Source of the DNA: a bacterium
GTDB lineage: Bacteria > Thermosulfidibacterota > Thermosulfidibacteria > Thermosulfidibacterales > Thermosulfidibacteraceae
Assembly: GCA_027022065.1 (NCBI GenBank)
Contig: JALVZS010000190.1
Span: forward strand, 1-15,854
Length of the DNA stretch: 15,854 nt
Direction: 5' to 3'
The position numbers and the translations under genes are program-made. Below, piece by piece: positions 1-7,948 of the stretch (position 1 is the first letter of the stretch; every line of letters begins with the position of its first letter). A model generated the notes under the pieces. That model saw only the letters and a list, made by a program, of their open reading frames with translations, was not told the DNA's origin and made no database searches.

Positions 1-1
1 G

Positions 2-517
2 CCCAATCTCTTGGCATCTTTGACGGTTACCGGTCTTTTTGGCATTGATCTTGAGGTTGCACTTTCTGCCCTGAAAGGTTTTTCCCCTCCACGATTCAGG
101 ATGGAAAAGGTTGGTGAGTTTGGAAGAAGGATCTTTTACAACGACTCCAAAGCAACAAATCCCCATGCAGTTAAAAGGGCATTATCCCTTATACCGCAAA
201 AGGTGATCCTCATCATGGGAGGAAAGGACAAGGGAATGGACTTCAGCTTCCTTAGAGAAGTGTTAAAAAGTAAAGCGAAGCATCTTGTGCTTTACGGAGA
301 AGCGGCAAGGTCAATAGCGCTGCAAATTAATGGCTGTGTGCCAGTTACCTTTGAAGAGAAGTTTGATAAAGCTGTGGAGAAGGCATGGGAAGTTTCAGAA
401 GAGGGAGATATTATTGTGCTTTCTCCAGGATGTGCGAGCTTTGACCAGTTTTCCTCTTACGAGGAAAGAGGGGAAAGATTCAACGAGCTTGTAAGGAGTA
501 TAGCTTGCGCTGGCTAA
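2..517 (+). CDS. murD: UDP-N-acetylmuramoyl-L-alanine:D-glutamate ligase (MurD), 3' part
   Basis: This is the C-terminal part (about 171 residues) of MurD, which adds D-Glu to UDP-MurNAc-L-Ala in the cytoplasm. The frame is open to the left edge, so the start, ATP-binding loop and N-terminal domain lie outside the window. Visible Mur ligase C-terminal features are NDSKATNPHA (the conserved Ser-Lys and Asn-Pro-x-Ala segment after the central domain), GGKDKGMDF, and LSPGCASFDQFSSYEERG (the LSPxxxSxDxFxxxxxRG signature typical of MurD). The gene ends inside the start region of murG, overlapping it by 13 nt. No ftsW lies between the two, although many bacteria have it there. Family assignment is firm from the motifs and from the murG-murC neighbours. 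Confidence 0.95.
   Translation, partial: PNLLASLTVTGLFGIDLEVALSALKGFSPPRFRMEKVGEFGRRIFYNDSKATNPHAVKRALSLIPQKVILIMGGKDKGMDFSFLREVLKSKAKHLVLYGEAARSIALQINGCVPVTFEEKFDKAVEKAWEVSEEGDIIVLSPGCASFDQFSSYEERGERFNELVRSIACAG
493..498 (+). promoter_or_regulatory. Ribosome binding site setting the murG TTG start
   Basis: AAGGAG lies 6 nt before TTG at 505, inside the last codons of murD. It supports a TTG start for murG, whose Rossmann glycine loop begins only seven residues downstream. Confidence 0.7.
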
Positions 518-1569
518 TAGCGGGAGGGGGAACTGGGGGCCACTTCTTCCCCGCATTGGAAATAGCCAACAGCTTGGCAAAGAAAGGTGACAAGGTCACT
601 TTTATCGGCGTAAAAAGAGGAATAGAGGCAAAACTTGCTCCTCAGAAGGGTCTTCCCATAAGGTTCATTCCCTTTGAGGGAATTAGGGGAAGGGGGGCTA
701 TAGCCCTTTTAAAGGGACTTATAAAGCTTCCCATCTCGGTGGCCATATGCATTAAGAGCATAAAAGATTTCTCTCCAAACGGGGCAATAATCACAGGTGG
801 ATACACCTCTTTTCCCCTTGCTGTGGCCTGTATAATAGCAGGTGTCCCCTTCTTTGTTCACGAGCAGAACAGCGTGCCTGGCTGGAGCAACTTACTGGTC
901 TCTCCATTTGCCAAAAGGGTGTGGGTGAGCTTTGAGGAGAGCTTAAAATACTTTAAAAAATGTAGGGTAAAGCTTATGGGAAATATCGTGAGATCTCAGA
1001 TACTTAACGGACACTTTCCTTTAAGGCTTCATCCCTTCACGCTGCTGGTTGTGGGAGGGTCAAGGGGAGCAAAAAGCATAAACAAAGCTATGATAGAAGC
1101 TGCACCTCATCTTGCAAGTCTGCATATAAGACTGATCCATCAGACAGGCGAGGAGGATAGAGAGGAAGCAGAAAATACTTACAAAAGGGCAAAAATTAAA
1201 GCAAAGGTAAGGGCCTTCATAGAAGACATGCCCTCTGCCTATAGGGAAGCAACCTTTGTTTTATGCCGAGCGGGAGCTACAACATTGTTTGAGTTATCAT
1301 CTGTGGGAAGGGGGGCAATACTTGTTCCTTACCCCTTTGCCGTAGGTGACCATCAGAAGCTGAATGCTCAGGTGCTGGAGAGAAGAAAAGCGGCCCTGGT
1401 AATTGACAATCGGGACTGCACAGGGGAAAACTTAATAAGGAAGCTTCTTCCCATTTTCTTCAACAGGCGCCTTTGCATGGCCATGGGAAGAAGGATGAAG
1501 AGAGCCCTTAAACCCTGCAGAGGAGAAATGCTGGCAGAAGAGGTGAAACGTGAACTTCCCCTACCGTAA
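505..1569 (+). CDS. murG: UDP-GlcNAc:undecaprenyl-PP-MurNAc-pentapeptide GlcNAc transferase (MurG)
   Basis: MurG makes lipid II from lipid I by transferring GlcNAc on the inner face of the cytoplasmic membrane. The 354-residue length is normal. It has the two-lobe GT-B layout: an N-terminal glycine loop GGGTGGH (residues 7-13), ITGGYTSFP (about 96-104) and HEQNSVPG (119-126) for acceptor binding, then the C-terminal UDP-GlcNAc lobe with VVGGSRGA (182-189), CRAGATTLFE (254-263) and VPYPFAVGDHQ (274-284). The TTG start is chosen because of the AAGGAG 6 nt upstream and because the protein then begins MRWLIAGGGT, exactly where the family starts. It overlaps murD by 13 nt and murC by 20 nt, which indicates translational coupling. 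Confidence 0.97.
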   Translation: MRWLIAGGGTGGHFFPALEIANSLAKKGDKVTFIGVKRGIEAKLAPQKGLPIRFIPFEGIRGRGAIALLKGLIKLPISVAICIKSIKDFSPNGAIITGGYTSFPLAVACIIAGVPFFVHEQNSVPGWSNLLVSPFAKRVWVSFEESLKYFKKCRVKLMGNIVRSQILNGHFPLRLHPFTLLVVGGSRGAKSINKAMIEAAPHLASLHIRLIHQTGEEDREEAENTYKRAKIKAKVRAFIEDMPSAYREATFVLCRAGATTLFELSSVGRGAILVPYPFAVGDHQKLNAQVLERRKAALVIDNRDCTGENLIRKLLPIFFNRRLCMAMGRRMKRALKPCRGEMLAEEVKRELPLP

Positions 1570-2920
1570 GGTCCACTTCGTAGGAATAGGCGGCATTGGT
1601 ATGAGTGCTCTCGCGAGGGTGCTGTTAACCCTTGGGGTAGAGGTCACAGGTTCTGATATTACCGAAAATTTAAATGTTAAGGAGTTGAGAAAACTAGGGG
1701 CTAACATCTGCGTTCCCCACAGGGAAGAGGCTCTGAAGAATGATGTGGAGCTTGTGGTGTTCTCATCTGCGGTACCCCAAGACAACGTGGAGCTTAAAAA
1801 GGCTAGAAACATTGGCATTCCCCTTATGAAGAGGGGAAAGCTTCTTGCAGCCATAACCAAGGAAAAAAGAAGTCTAATCGTTGCTGGCTCCCACGGAAAG
1901 ACCACCACAACCGCTATGATAGGCAGAATCCTATGGGGAGCTGGTTTTTCTCCCACCATAATTGTAGGAGGAAAGCTGAAGGACTTTCAAAACACCAATG
2001 CCCTCATAGGCTCTGGGGAGCTTGTGGTTGCAGAAAGCGACGAAAGCGACGGTACATTCCTGCACCTTTCCCCCTATATAGGGGTTTTAACAAACATTGA
2101 CAGAGAACACCTAAACCACTACGGAAGCTTTGAAGCCTTAAAAGAGGCCTTTAGAAGCTACCTTGGACATGTAAAGGGCTATAGGGTTGTATGCATGGAC
2201 GATCCAAACGCTTACAGTGTTTCGCTAGGCTTTGAATGCCTATACTACTCTCTAAATAATTACAAGGCAGATATCACAGCAGAAAATCTAGAAATAAAAA
2301 GCGAAGGAACCTGTTTTGAGTGTGTTTCACCCTGGGGAAGGGAAAGGTTCTTTTTGAAACTTCCAGGACCCTACAATGTGAGAAATGCACTTGCAGCCAT
2401 TGCAACCGCTGCTCTTACAGGAGTTCCACTTGAAAGAATAGCATGCGAATTAGAAAAATTTAGCGGAGTGGAAAGGAGGCTAACTGTAAGGGGATACTGC
2501 AGAGGAGCAGTACTGATTGACGACTATGCCCATCATCCAACAGAGATATTGAATACATTAGAGGCGGTGAGACAGAGATGGCCTGACAAGCGCGTCTTGG
2601 TGGTCTTTCAGCCCCACAGATACAGCAGAATGAAGCTACTCTGGAAGGACTTTGCAGAGGTGCTTTCAAAAGTGGAGGAGCTTTGGGTAACCGATATTTA
2701 CTCTGCAGGGGAGAAAAGTAATGGATTTAACATGGAAAGCTTCTTAAAGGAACTGAAACGAAGAGGCATCTCCCCCAACTTCTTCAAGCACTGGAGGGAT
2801 ATGATAACTCCTCTAAGGAGAAGACTGACACCTGAGCACGTTCTTATAACCATGGGAGCCGGCGATATATGGAAGCTCTGCAACTTCCTTGCCGAAGAAT
2901 CCACAGAAACTACCCCCTAA
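1550..2920 (+). CDS. murC: UDP-N-acetylmuramate:L-alanine ligase (MurC)
   Basis: MurC adds L-Ala to UDP-MurNAc, the first peptide-stem step, in the cytoplasm. All three Mur ligase domains are present in 456 residues. The N-terminal Rossmann domain has HFVGIGGIGMSALA (9-22). The central ATPase has P-loop GSHGKTTTT (113-121), AESDESDGTF (161-170) and TNIDREHLNHYGS (181-193). The C-terminal domain has DDYAHHPTEI (324-333) and VFQPHRYSR (352-360). The GTG start at 1550 lies inside murG and is preceded by an AGAGGTGA purine run. The N-terminus fits the family. The stop lies 52 nt inside murB. Catalytic motifs look intact. Confidence 0.97.
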   Translation: MNFPYRKVHFVGIGGIGMSALARVLLTLGVEVTGSDITENLNVKELRKLGANICVPHREEALKNDVELVVFSSAVPQDNVELKKARNIGIPLMKRGKLLAAITKEKRSLIVAGSHGKTTTTAMIGRILWGAGFSPTIIVGGKLKDFQNTNALIGSGELVVAESDESDGTFLHLSPYIGVLTNIDREHLNHYGSFEALKEAFRSYLGHVKGYRVVCMDDPNAYSVSLGFECLYYSLNNYKADITAENLEIKSEGTCFECVSPWGRERFFLKLPGPYNVRNALAAIATAALTGVPLERIACELEKFSGVERRLTVRGYCRGAVLIDDYAHHPTEILNTLEAVRQRWPDKRVLVVFQPHRYSRMKLLWKDFAEVLSKVEELWVTDIYSAGEKSNGFNMESFLKELKRRGISPNFFKHWRDMITPLRRRLTPEHVLITMGAGDIWKLCNFLAEESTETTP

Positions 2921-3741
2921 ACCGTATATCTTTCGTAGGAACTAGGGGAAAGACAAGGCTCTATATAAAGCCAGAAAGCAAAGATGAGTTGGTTTATACG
3001 CTGAACCACCTTGCACAGCAAGGTATTCCCTTCATCGTATGCGGGGCATCAAGCAACATGCTTTGGGGGGATGGTTATTACGAAGGGGCGGTAGTAGATA
3101 CAAGTGGGATAAAGCAGGTAGAGATTAAAGGGACACGCCTTTTCGCATCCTGCGGAGTAATGCTAAACGAGCTTGTCAAGATCTGTGTAGAAGAAGGGCT
3201 TTCCGGACTTGAGGAGCTCTGGGGGATCCCCGGGACCCTGGGAGGGGCTCTTGTTATGAACGCAGGGGCATTTGGTAGAGAGATAGGGGAGCTGGTTGAA
3301 GAAGTGGAATGCTGGAAAGACACAGAGGTGTTTGTTCTCAAGAAAGAAGAGCTCTCCTTCGGCTATCGTTTCAGTAGTTTAAAACAATGTATTATTTTAT
3401 CTGCAAAATTGGCTCTAAAGGCGGGAAGAGAGCCTGAAAAAAGAGTAGCAGAAGTAGATCAATTAAGAAAAGTTAAGTTTCCACAAGGTCCTTCTCTTGG
3501 GTGCGTTTTTAAAAACCCGTTACCTTTTTATGCAGGAAGGCTTATTGAAGAGGCAGGGCTTAAGGGGTATAGTATAGGTAGGGTTAGGATTTCGGAAAAA
3601 CATGCGAATTTTTTCCTTTCTCCAAAAGAGGCAAGTGCTAAAGATTTTGTAAAGTTAGCTGAGTTTGTTAAAGTTAGAGTTTTAGAAACCGCTGGGGTTT
3701 CCCTCACCGAGGAGATTGTATATGCAGGAGCTTTTGTATAA
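2869..3741 (+). CDS. murB: UDP-N-acetylenolpyruvoylglucosamine reductase (MurB), Cys at the catalytic Ser site
   Basis: MurB is the FAD/NADPH enzyme that reduces enolpyruvyl-UDP-GlcNAc to UDP-MurNAc in the cytoplasm. The 290-residue length and the absence of a tyrosine-loop insertion suggest the type II subfamily. Visible motifs are the FAD-binding CGASSNMLWGD (58-68), GIPGTLGGALVMNAGAFG (119-136), the conserved FGYRFS (164-169), GCVFKNP (211-217) and the C-terminal EE (281-282), where the catalytic glutamate is expected. The usual catalytic proton donor in G-S-x-F-K-N-P is serine; here it is Cys212. The ATG start at 2869 has GGGAG 10 nt upstream and overlaps murC by an unusually long 52 nt; no later ATG precedes the conserved region. 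Its 3' end overlaps ddl. Confidence 0.95.
   Translation: MEALQLPCRRIHRNYPLNRISFVGTRGKTRLYIKPESKDELVYTLNHLAQQGIPFIVCGASSNMLWGDGYYEGAVVDTSGIKQVEIKGTRLFASCGVMLNELVKICVEEGLSGLEELWGIPGTLGGALVMNAGAFGREIGELVEEVECWKDTEVFVLKKEELSFGYRFSSLKQCIILSAKLALKAGREPEKRVAEVDQLRKVKFPQGPSLGCVFKNPLPFYAGRLIEEAGLKGYSIGRVRISEKHANFFLSPKEASAKDFVKLAEFVKVRVLETAGVSLTEEIVYAGAFV
3709..3714 (+). promoter_or_regulatory. Ribosome binding site that decides the ddl start
   Basis: GAGGAG lies 7 nt before ATG at 3722. It favours this ATG over the in-frame TTG at 3716 (only 1 nt away). It also favours it over the in-frame TTG at 3734, where a different AGGAG would be too close (3 nt). Confidence 0.65.
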
Positions 3742-4639
3742 AAGGGTAGGGGTGCTTTTGGGAGGTCCCTCCTCTGAGAGAGAAGTTTCTCTAAAGTCAG
3801 GAAAGGCTGTGGCAGAAGCCTTAAGGAGAAAGGGATACCAGGTAGTTGAGATAGATGTTGGGCAGGATCTCTGGGAAAGGCTAGACGAGATAGATGTAGC
3901 AGTTGTGATACTCCATGGGAAGCCGGGGGAGGATGGAGTTGTTCAGGGACTTTTGGAGATGAAGGGGATCCCATACACGGGCCCAAGGGTTCTTGGAAGT
4001 GCACTTGCCATGAACAAGCTGGTTTCTAAAAAGATCCTGCGTCAGCATGGTGTAAACACAGCCCCTTACAGGGTGGTGAGAAAGAATGGAAAAAGCCTTC
4101 CTGGAGAAGACCAGCTTGGTGAAAATGTATTTCCAGTGGTTGTTAAACCGTCTGATGAGGGCTCCACAATTGGTGTTTCCATTGCCCACAACGAAAGTGA
4201 GCTTAAGGACGCCTTGGATAAGGCCTTCAGCTACAGCGATGAGGTGATAATAGAAAAGTACATAGCCGGAAAGGAGCTCACCGTAGGGGTTGTCGGAGAT
4301 ACTGCACTTCCCGTTTTAGAAATAAGACCAAAGAAGGGCCTTTACGATTACGAAAGCAAATACACAAAGGGGCTAACAGAGTATCTTGTGCCTGCGCCTA
4401 TACCAGAGGAAATAGCCAAGAAGGCCCAGGAATGGGCATTGATCGCCCACAGGGCCTTGTATCAAAGGGGTGTCTCAAGAAGCGATTTCAGGCTTTCTGA
4501 AGATGGGGAGCTTTTCTACCTAGAAACAAATTCCATACCAGGACTCACCGAAACTTCTCTTCTGCCTAAGGCCGCCAAGGTCTTGGGCATAGAGTTTGAT
4601 GATTTGGCAGAGATGATACTAAAGTCTGCCTTCGAATAG
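3722..4639 (+). CDS. ddl: D-alanine:D-alanine ligase (Ddl)
   Basis: Ddl is an ATP-grasp enzyme joining two D-alanines for the UDP-MurNAc-pentapeptide. From ATG 3722 it has 305 residues, a typical DdlB length. Motifs in order are GGPSSEREVSL (14-24), LHGKPGEDG (64-72), the ATP-grasp glycine loop KPSDEGSTIGV (142-152), the omega-loop YDYESKY (208-214), RSDFR (253-257) and ETNSIPGLTETSLLPKAA (268-285). Tyr214 aligns with E. coli Tyr216, the residue linked to D-Ala-D-Ala rather than D-Ala-D-Lac ligation, so a vancomycin-sensitive type precursor is expected. The gene overlaps murB by 20 nt and stops 12 nt before ftsZ. Confidence 0.97.
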   Translation: MQELLYKRVGVLLGGPSSEREVSLKSGKAVAEALRRKGYQVVEIDVGQDLWERLDEIDVAVVILHGKPGEDGVVQGLLEMKGIPYTGPRVLGSALAMNKLVSKKILRQHGVNTAPYRVVRKNGKSLPGEDQLGENVFPVVVKPSDEGSTIGVSIAHNESELKDALDKAFSYSDEVIIEKYIAGKELTVGVVGDTALPVLEIRPKKGLYDYESKYTKGLTEYLVPAPIPEEIAKKAQEWALIAHRALYQRGVSRSDFRLSEDGELFYLETNSIPGLTETSLLPKAAKVLGIEFDDLAEMILKSAFE

Positions 4640-4651
4640 AGAGGTGAGAAC

Positions 4652-5809
4652 ATGAGAGAGGATGTTGAAAGAAAAGAGGCCTTTGAGGTTGTAGACGATA
4701 CATGCCATTCGGGCGCCAAGATAAAGGTTATTGGAGTAGGGGGAGCAGGGTGCAACGCCCTTAACAACATGGTGGAGCATGGCCTTAAAGGGGTGGAGTT
4801 TATAGCCGTTAACACAGACAAGCAGGCCCTCAACAACTGCCGTGGAGGGATAAAGCGCCTTCAGATAGGGGAAAAGATAACAGGAGGGCTGGGAGCAGGC
4901 AGCAACCCTGAAGTGGGAAGAAAAGCGGCGGAGGAGAGCGAAGCAGAGATCATAAAGATACTTGAAGGGGCCGATATGGTGTTTGTAACCGCAGGGATGG
5001 GAGGCGGAACAGGAACAGGAGCAGCTCCAGTTATAGCGGGAATAGCAAAGCAGATGGGAATACTAACGGTTGCAGTGGTGACGAAGCCCTTCTGGTGGGA
5101 GATGAAGCCTAGGATCCTCAACGCAGAAAAGGGTATAGAGATGCTCCAGGACAATGTGGATGCCATGATAGTCATCCAAAACGACAGGGTTGTCAATGAA
5201 GAACTCTCAATGATTCAAGCCTTTAAAAAGGTGGATGATGTTCTAAGGCAAGGTGTCCAGGGAATAACAGACATAATAAACCTTCCGGGATACATAAACG
5301 CAGACTTCAACGATATAAAGAGCATCCTCACCAACAACAGAGGCATGGCACTTATGGCCATAGCCGAAGCTTCAGGAGAAAACAGAAGCGAGGAGGTGGT
5401 AAGAAGGGCACTGGACAATCCACTTCTTGAGAACAAAGACATTAAGGGAGCCAAAGGAATACTGTATAATGTGACATCCAGCGAGAACTTCAAAATATCA
5501 GAGTGGCAGAGGATAGGAGAGCTTATAAAGGAAGAAGTGGGAACAGAAGCTTCCCTTATCTTTGGGTGGGTGCTGGATCCAGAAATGGGAGATAACATCA
5601 GGCTCACCATAATAGCAACAGGATTCAGCAACGAGGTTCAAGCTGTAAAGAGGGAAAGACCTTCCTATGATAAAGAGCTGATATTCAAGAGCGATCTTGA
5701 AAGCTCTGAAAGGATAATAAATCCAAGGCCCTGTGATGAAGAAAGCCCCCTATCGGATATAAAGATACCAGGGCTTCTCTCCAATATTGAAAAGCTCACA
5801 AGCAGGTGA
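4652..5809 (+). CDS. ftsZ: Cell division GTPase FtsZ
   Basis: FtsZ is the tubulin-like GTPase that polymerises into the cytokinetic ring. The 385-residue protein has the nucleotide loop [12 protein letters not shown] (29-40), VNTDKQAL (53-60), the intact tubulin signature [12 protein letters not shown] (115-126), the T7 synergy loop NADFNDIKS (216-224) with its acidic catalytic residues, a short variable linker (about 330-366) and a C-terminal peptide SDIKIPGLL (368-376) resembling the conserved DIPxFLR-type tail that binds FtsA/ZipA-like partners. Some usually conserved stretches are atypical: PFWWEMKPR where PFxFEGxxR is common, and IQNDRV where IPNDRL is common. SD GAGGTGA (4641-4647) precedes the ATG. 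No ftsQ or ftsA lies upstream. Its stop overlaps the next gene by 4 nt (GTGA). Confidence 0.97.
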   Translation: MREDVERKEAFEVVDDTCHSGAKIKVIGVGGAGCNALNNMVEHGLKGVEFIAVNTDKQALNNCRGGIKRLQIGEKITGGLGAGSNPEVGRKAAEESEAEIIKILEGADMVFVTAGMGGGTGTGAAPVIAGIAKQMGILTVAVVTKPFWWEMKPRILNAEKGIEMLQDNVDAMIVIQNDRVVNEELSMIQAFKKVDDVLRQGVQGITDIINLPGYINADFNDIKSILTNNRGMALMAIAEASGENRSEEVVRRALDNPLLENKDIKGAKGILYNVTSSENFKISEWQRIGELIKEEVGTEASLIFGWVLDPEMGDNIRLTIIATGFSNEVQAVKRERPSYDKELIFKSDLESSERIINPRPCDEESPLSDIKIPGLLSNIEKLTSR

Positions 5810-7335
5810 TCTCCCGTAGATTACTGGCACTTTGGAGGAGATACAGGGAAGGGGAAAGGGCCAGCATACATCCTCCGGAAGCTTGGAATATTTCGGTGCT
5901 TTTAGTGTTTCCCAATGTTTACAGCGTTGGTGTATCAAATCTCGGCTTTCAAACAGTTTTTAAGATTTTAAACAAAACCCCAGGCGTTTCTTGTGATCTT
6001 CTTTATCTGCCTGATGAAGAAGCCATCCCATCTCTTGAGGAGGGGCAGGAGCTTTGCTCCTTTTATCTGGAAAGAACCCCCAGGGAGTTTGACATAATAC
6101 TATTTTCCATCAGCTTTGAAAACGACCTCATCAATATAGTTAAGATCCTCAAACTTGCTGGCATACCTCCGCTAAGCTCAGACAGAGACGAAAATTCTCC
6201 TCTCATTATGGGCGGTGGTATTGTTCCCAGCAGCAATCCAGAACCCTTTGCCCCCATATTTGACGCCATCTACTTGGGAGAAGCGGAAGAAATGCTGCCA
6301 AAAGTGATAGCAGACTTTGAAGGCGTATCCAAAAAGGCCTACCTTGAAAAGATATCCAAAATCCCCTGCATCTATGTGCCGCATCTTGTGGAAACAGAAA
6401 ACATAGGGGGTTTTATCATCCCAAAGGTGCAAAAGGTGAGAAACAGATGGAGGGATTTCAAAAAGCTGTCCAACGCTTCTTACATAATAAGCAATTACTC
6501 CCTCTTCAAAAATGCCTTTATTGTTGAGGTATCAAGGGGATGTCCTAGAAAGTGCAAATTTTGTCTTTCATCACATGTTTACTCACCTGTAAGGTTTGTA
6601 GAATCTAAAGCCTTAGAGGCCCTTTTAAATGAAGCACCCACTGAAAAGGTGGGATTTTTAGGAACCTCAGTTTCTGATCACAGAGGGCTTCCTGAGCTGG
6701 TTAAAAAATACTCGGGTAGATTAACTTTTAGCTTTTCATCTTTAAGAATAGACGCACCTGATGAGCTATTCCAAGCGCTTATAAACTCAGGGGCAAAAAC
6801 CCTCACCTTTGGGATAGAGGCAGCAACCGAAAGGTTAAGAAAAGCGATAGGAAAACCTCTTGATGACGAGCTCATATTCCAGAGGATTAAGGAGCTATCT
6901 CCTCATTTTCCCAATCTAAAGCTTTACTTCATGGTGGGGCTACCAGGGGAAAAAGAGGAAGACATAGATGCATTTTCCAGCTTCATAAAGAGGGTAGGGG
7001 AATGCTTTGAGGGAAGGATTTCTCTTAGCATCTCCCCCTTCGTTCCAAAGCCCATGACGCCTTTTGAAAGGGTTCCCTTTGAAGACCTTTCCTCCTTAAA
7101 ATCCAAAATAAGGGCTATAAGAAAAGCCGCATCCGGCATAAAGAGGGTAAGTGTCAACTACGAGCTTCCCAAGTGGTCCCAGGTGCAGGCCCTCATATCA
7201 AGGGGAGACAGAAGGGTGGGGCTTTACTTTGCCAGTGCCATAAAAAGCATAGACAAAGGCGTTTATCTAGAAGCATTGGAAGTAGAAACACTCCCTTGGG
7301 ATTTTTTAAGAAAAGCAGAATCTCTCAATCTCTGA
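5806..7335 (+). CDS. B12-binding-type radical SAM protein (TIGR03960-like), function unknown
   Basis: A 509-residue radical SAM enzyme. The N-terminal region (about 28-170) looks like a cobalamin-binding fold: [21 protein letters not shown], then [12 protein letters not shown], then [16 protein letters not shown] and [12 protein letters not shown]. The radical SAM core starts near 238 with the [4Fe-4S] motif CPRKCKFC (C246, C250, C253), followed by [31 protein letters not shown] and [12 protein letters not shown]. The segment GCPRKCKFC...[10 protein letters not shown] closely follows the TIGR03960 style. In many genomes that family is joined or adjacent to a TIGR03936-type partner near RNase E/G; neither is visible here. 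The GTG start overlaps the ftsZ stop in GTGA, so it is cotranslated with division genes. Substrate and reaction are not deducible. The last 73 nt overlap a convergent gene. Confidence 0.85.
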   Translation: MISRRLLALWRRYREGERASIHPPEAWNISVLLVFPNVYSVGVSNLGFQTVFKILNKTPGVSCDLLYLPDEEAIPSLEEGQELCSFYLERTPREFDIILFSISFENDLINIVKILKLAGIPPLSSDRDENSPLIMGGGIVPSSNPEPFAPIFDAIYLGEAEEMLPKVIADFEGVSKKAYLEKISKIPCIYVPHLVETENIGGFIIPKVQKVRNRWRDFKKLSNASYIISNYSLFKNAFIVEVSRGCPRKCKFCLSSHVYSPVRFVESKALEALLNEAPTEKVGFLGTSVSDHRGLPELVKKYSGRLTFSFSSLRIDAPDELFQALINSGAKTLTFGIEAATERLRKAIGKPLDDELIFQRIKELSPHFPNLKLYFMVGLPGEKEEDIDAFSSFIKRVGECFEGRISLSISPFVPKPMTPFERVPFEDLSSLKSKIRAIRKAASGIKRVSVNYELPKWSQVQALISRGDRRVGLYFASAIKSIDKGVYLEALEVETLPWDFLRKAESLNL

Positions 7336-7877
7336 AAGGAAAGATGTGCCTCTTTAGCCGTCTTTTCTAGTGCACTAACTTTATCCTCAACAACCTCGCA
7401 TACCAGAGAAAAGTGCCTTTCCTTTCCTAAAACTACGTTTTCTAATCTTGGTTTAAAGCCCAGCTTCTTTAGAGATGAGACAGCAAGCTCAATATTCTCC
7501 TTCTCTTCGTAAGATCCTGCAAAGACCTTATATTTTCCATCACATCTCATCATCCATGGATCAAGATAAGGAGCCTTCTTTTTGATATACCTCACAATCC
7601 TTAGTGCCTTATGCCTAGGAAATATCCCTACCAAAATCCTTGTAAGAGTAATGGGAGTTTCGGAAACCTCAAGCTTCTTTTTTGTACACATACCAAACAA
7701 ATTTGTTTGATTCTGAGAAGAGAGCCTTATCCTATAAACAAAAAAATTTTTTATCTTACTCTGCGTCTTATTCTGGGTTTCATTTTGCTCGCTTAGCTCT
7801 GCAAGCTTTATAACTTTTGGAGATTCAACTCTTGTGACCTTCTCTTTCTTTTTTTTCTGCAGAAGCCTCTTACCCAC
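7263..7877 (-). CDS. SPOR-like domain protein, probably membrane-anchored; start uncertain
   Basis: From the only canonical in-frame start (GTG at 7877) this is a 204-residue, Lys-rich, AT-rich protein. Residues about 78-150 resemble a SPOR fold: RILVGIFPRHKALRIVRYIKK followed by YKVFAGSYEEKENIELAVSSLKKLGFKP, i.e. two beta-alpha-beta repeats with the G(S/I)(F/Y) signature. SPOR domains bind denuded peptidoglycan in the periplasm, so an anchor is expected. The open frame does continue upstream to about 8033 and encodes an acidic helix (KENLKEILEEVYQERL) and then a hydrophobic run, PLLFFLCLFFFALGVSIPVG, just before the GTG. No ATG/GTG/TTG starts that extension; an ATG at 7993 is in the neighbouring frame (see findings). 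The terminal 73 nt overlap the convergent radical SAM gene. SPOR assignment is moderate; exact function is unknown. Confidence 0.6.
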   Translation of the reverse strand: MGKRLLQKKKKEKVTRVESPKVIKLAELSEQNETQNKTQSKIKNFFVYRIRLSSQNQTNLFGMCTKKKLEVSETPITLTRILVGIFPRHKALRIVRYIKKKAPYLDPWMMRCDGKYKVFAGSYEEKENIELAVSSLKKLGFKPRLENVVLGKERHFSLVCEVVEDKVSALEKTAKEAHLSFQRLRDSAFLKKSQGSVSTSNASR

Positions 7878-7916
7878 AGGTATAGAGACACCTAGGGCAA
7901 AGAAGAAGAGACAGAG

Positions 7917-7948
7917 AAAAAAAAGGAGCGGCCTATTCAGCCGCTCCT
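7917..7948 (-). terminator. Intrinsic terminator of the EF-G gene
   Basis: On the minus strand a perfect 9-bp stem AGGAGCGGC / GCCGCTCCT with a 7-nt loop is followed at once by seven T residues. It begins 56 nt after the EF-G stop codon. It lies inside the upstream open frame of the SPOR-like gene. On the plus strand there is no T run, so it would act only on minus-strand transcripts. Confidence 0.88.

Noticed and set aside
3361-3720. AT-rich 3' part of murB (about 39% GC by hand count against 47-50% in flanking genes), possible recombined segment
   Set aside because: Part of the radical SAM gene (6541-6780) dips to about 40% by the same count, so variation of this size is normal here, and the MurB motifs in the segment are in the correct order.
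7336-7375. Possible terminator for the plus-strand operon (AAAGA...TCTTT followed by T-rich sequence)
   Set aside because: The stem is only 5 AT-rich base pairs and lies in coding sequence of the convergent gene; too weak to call.
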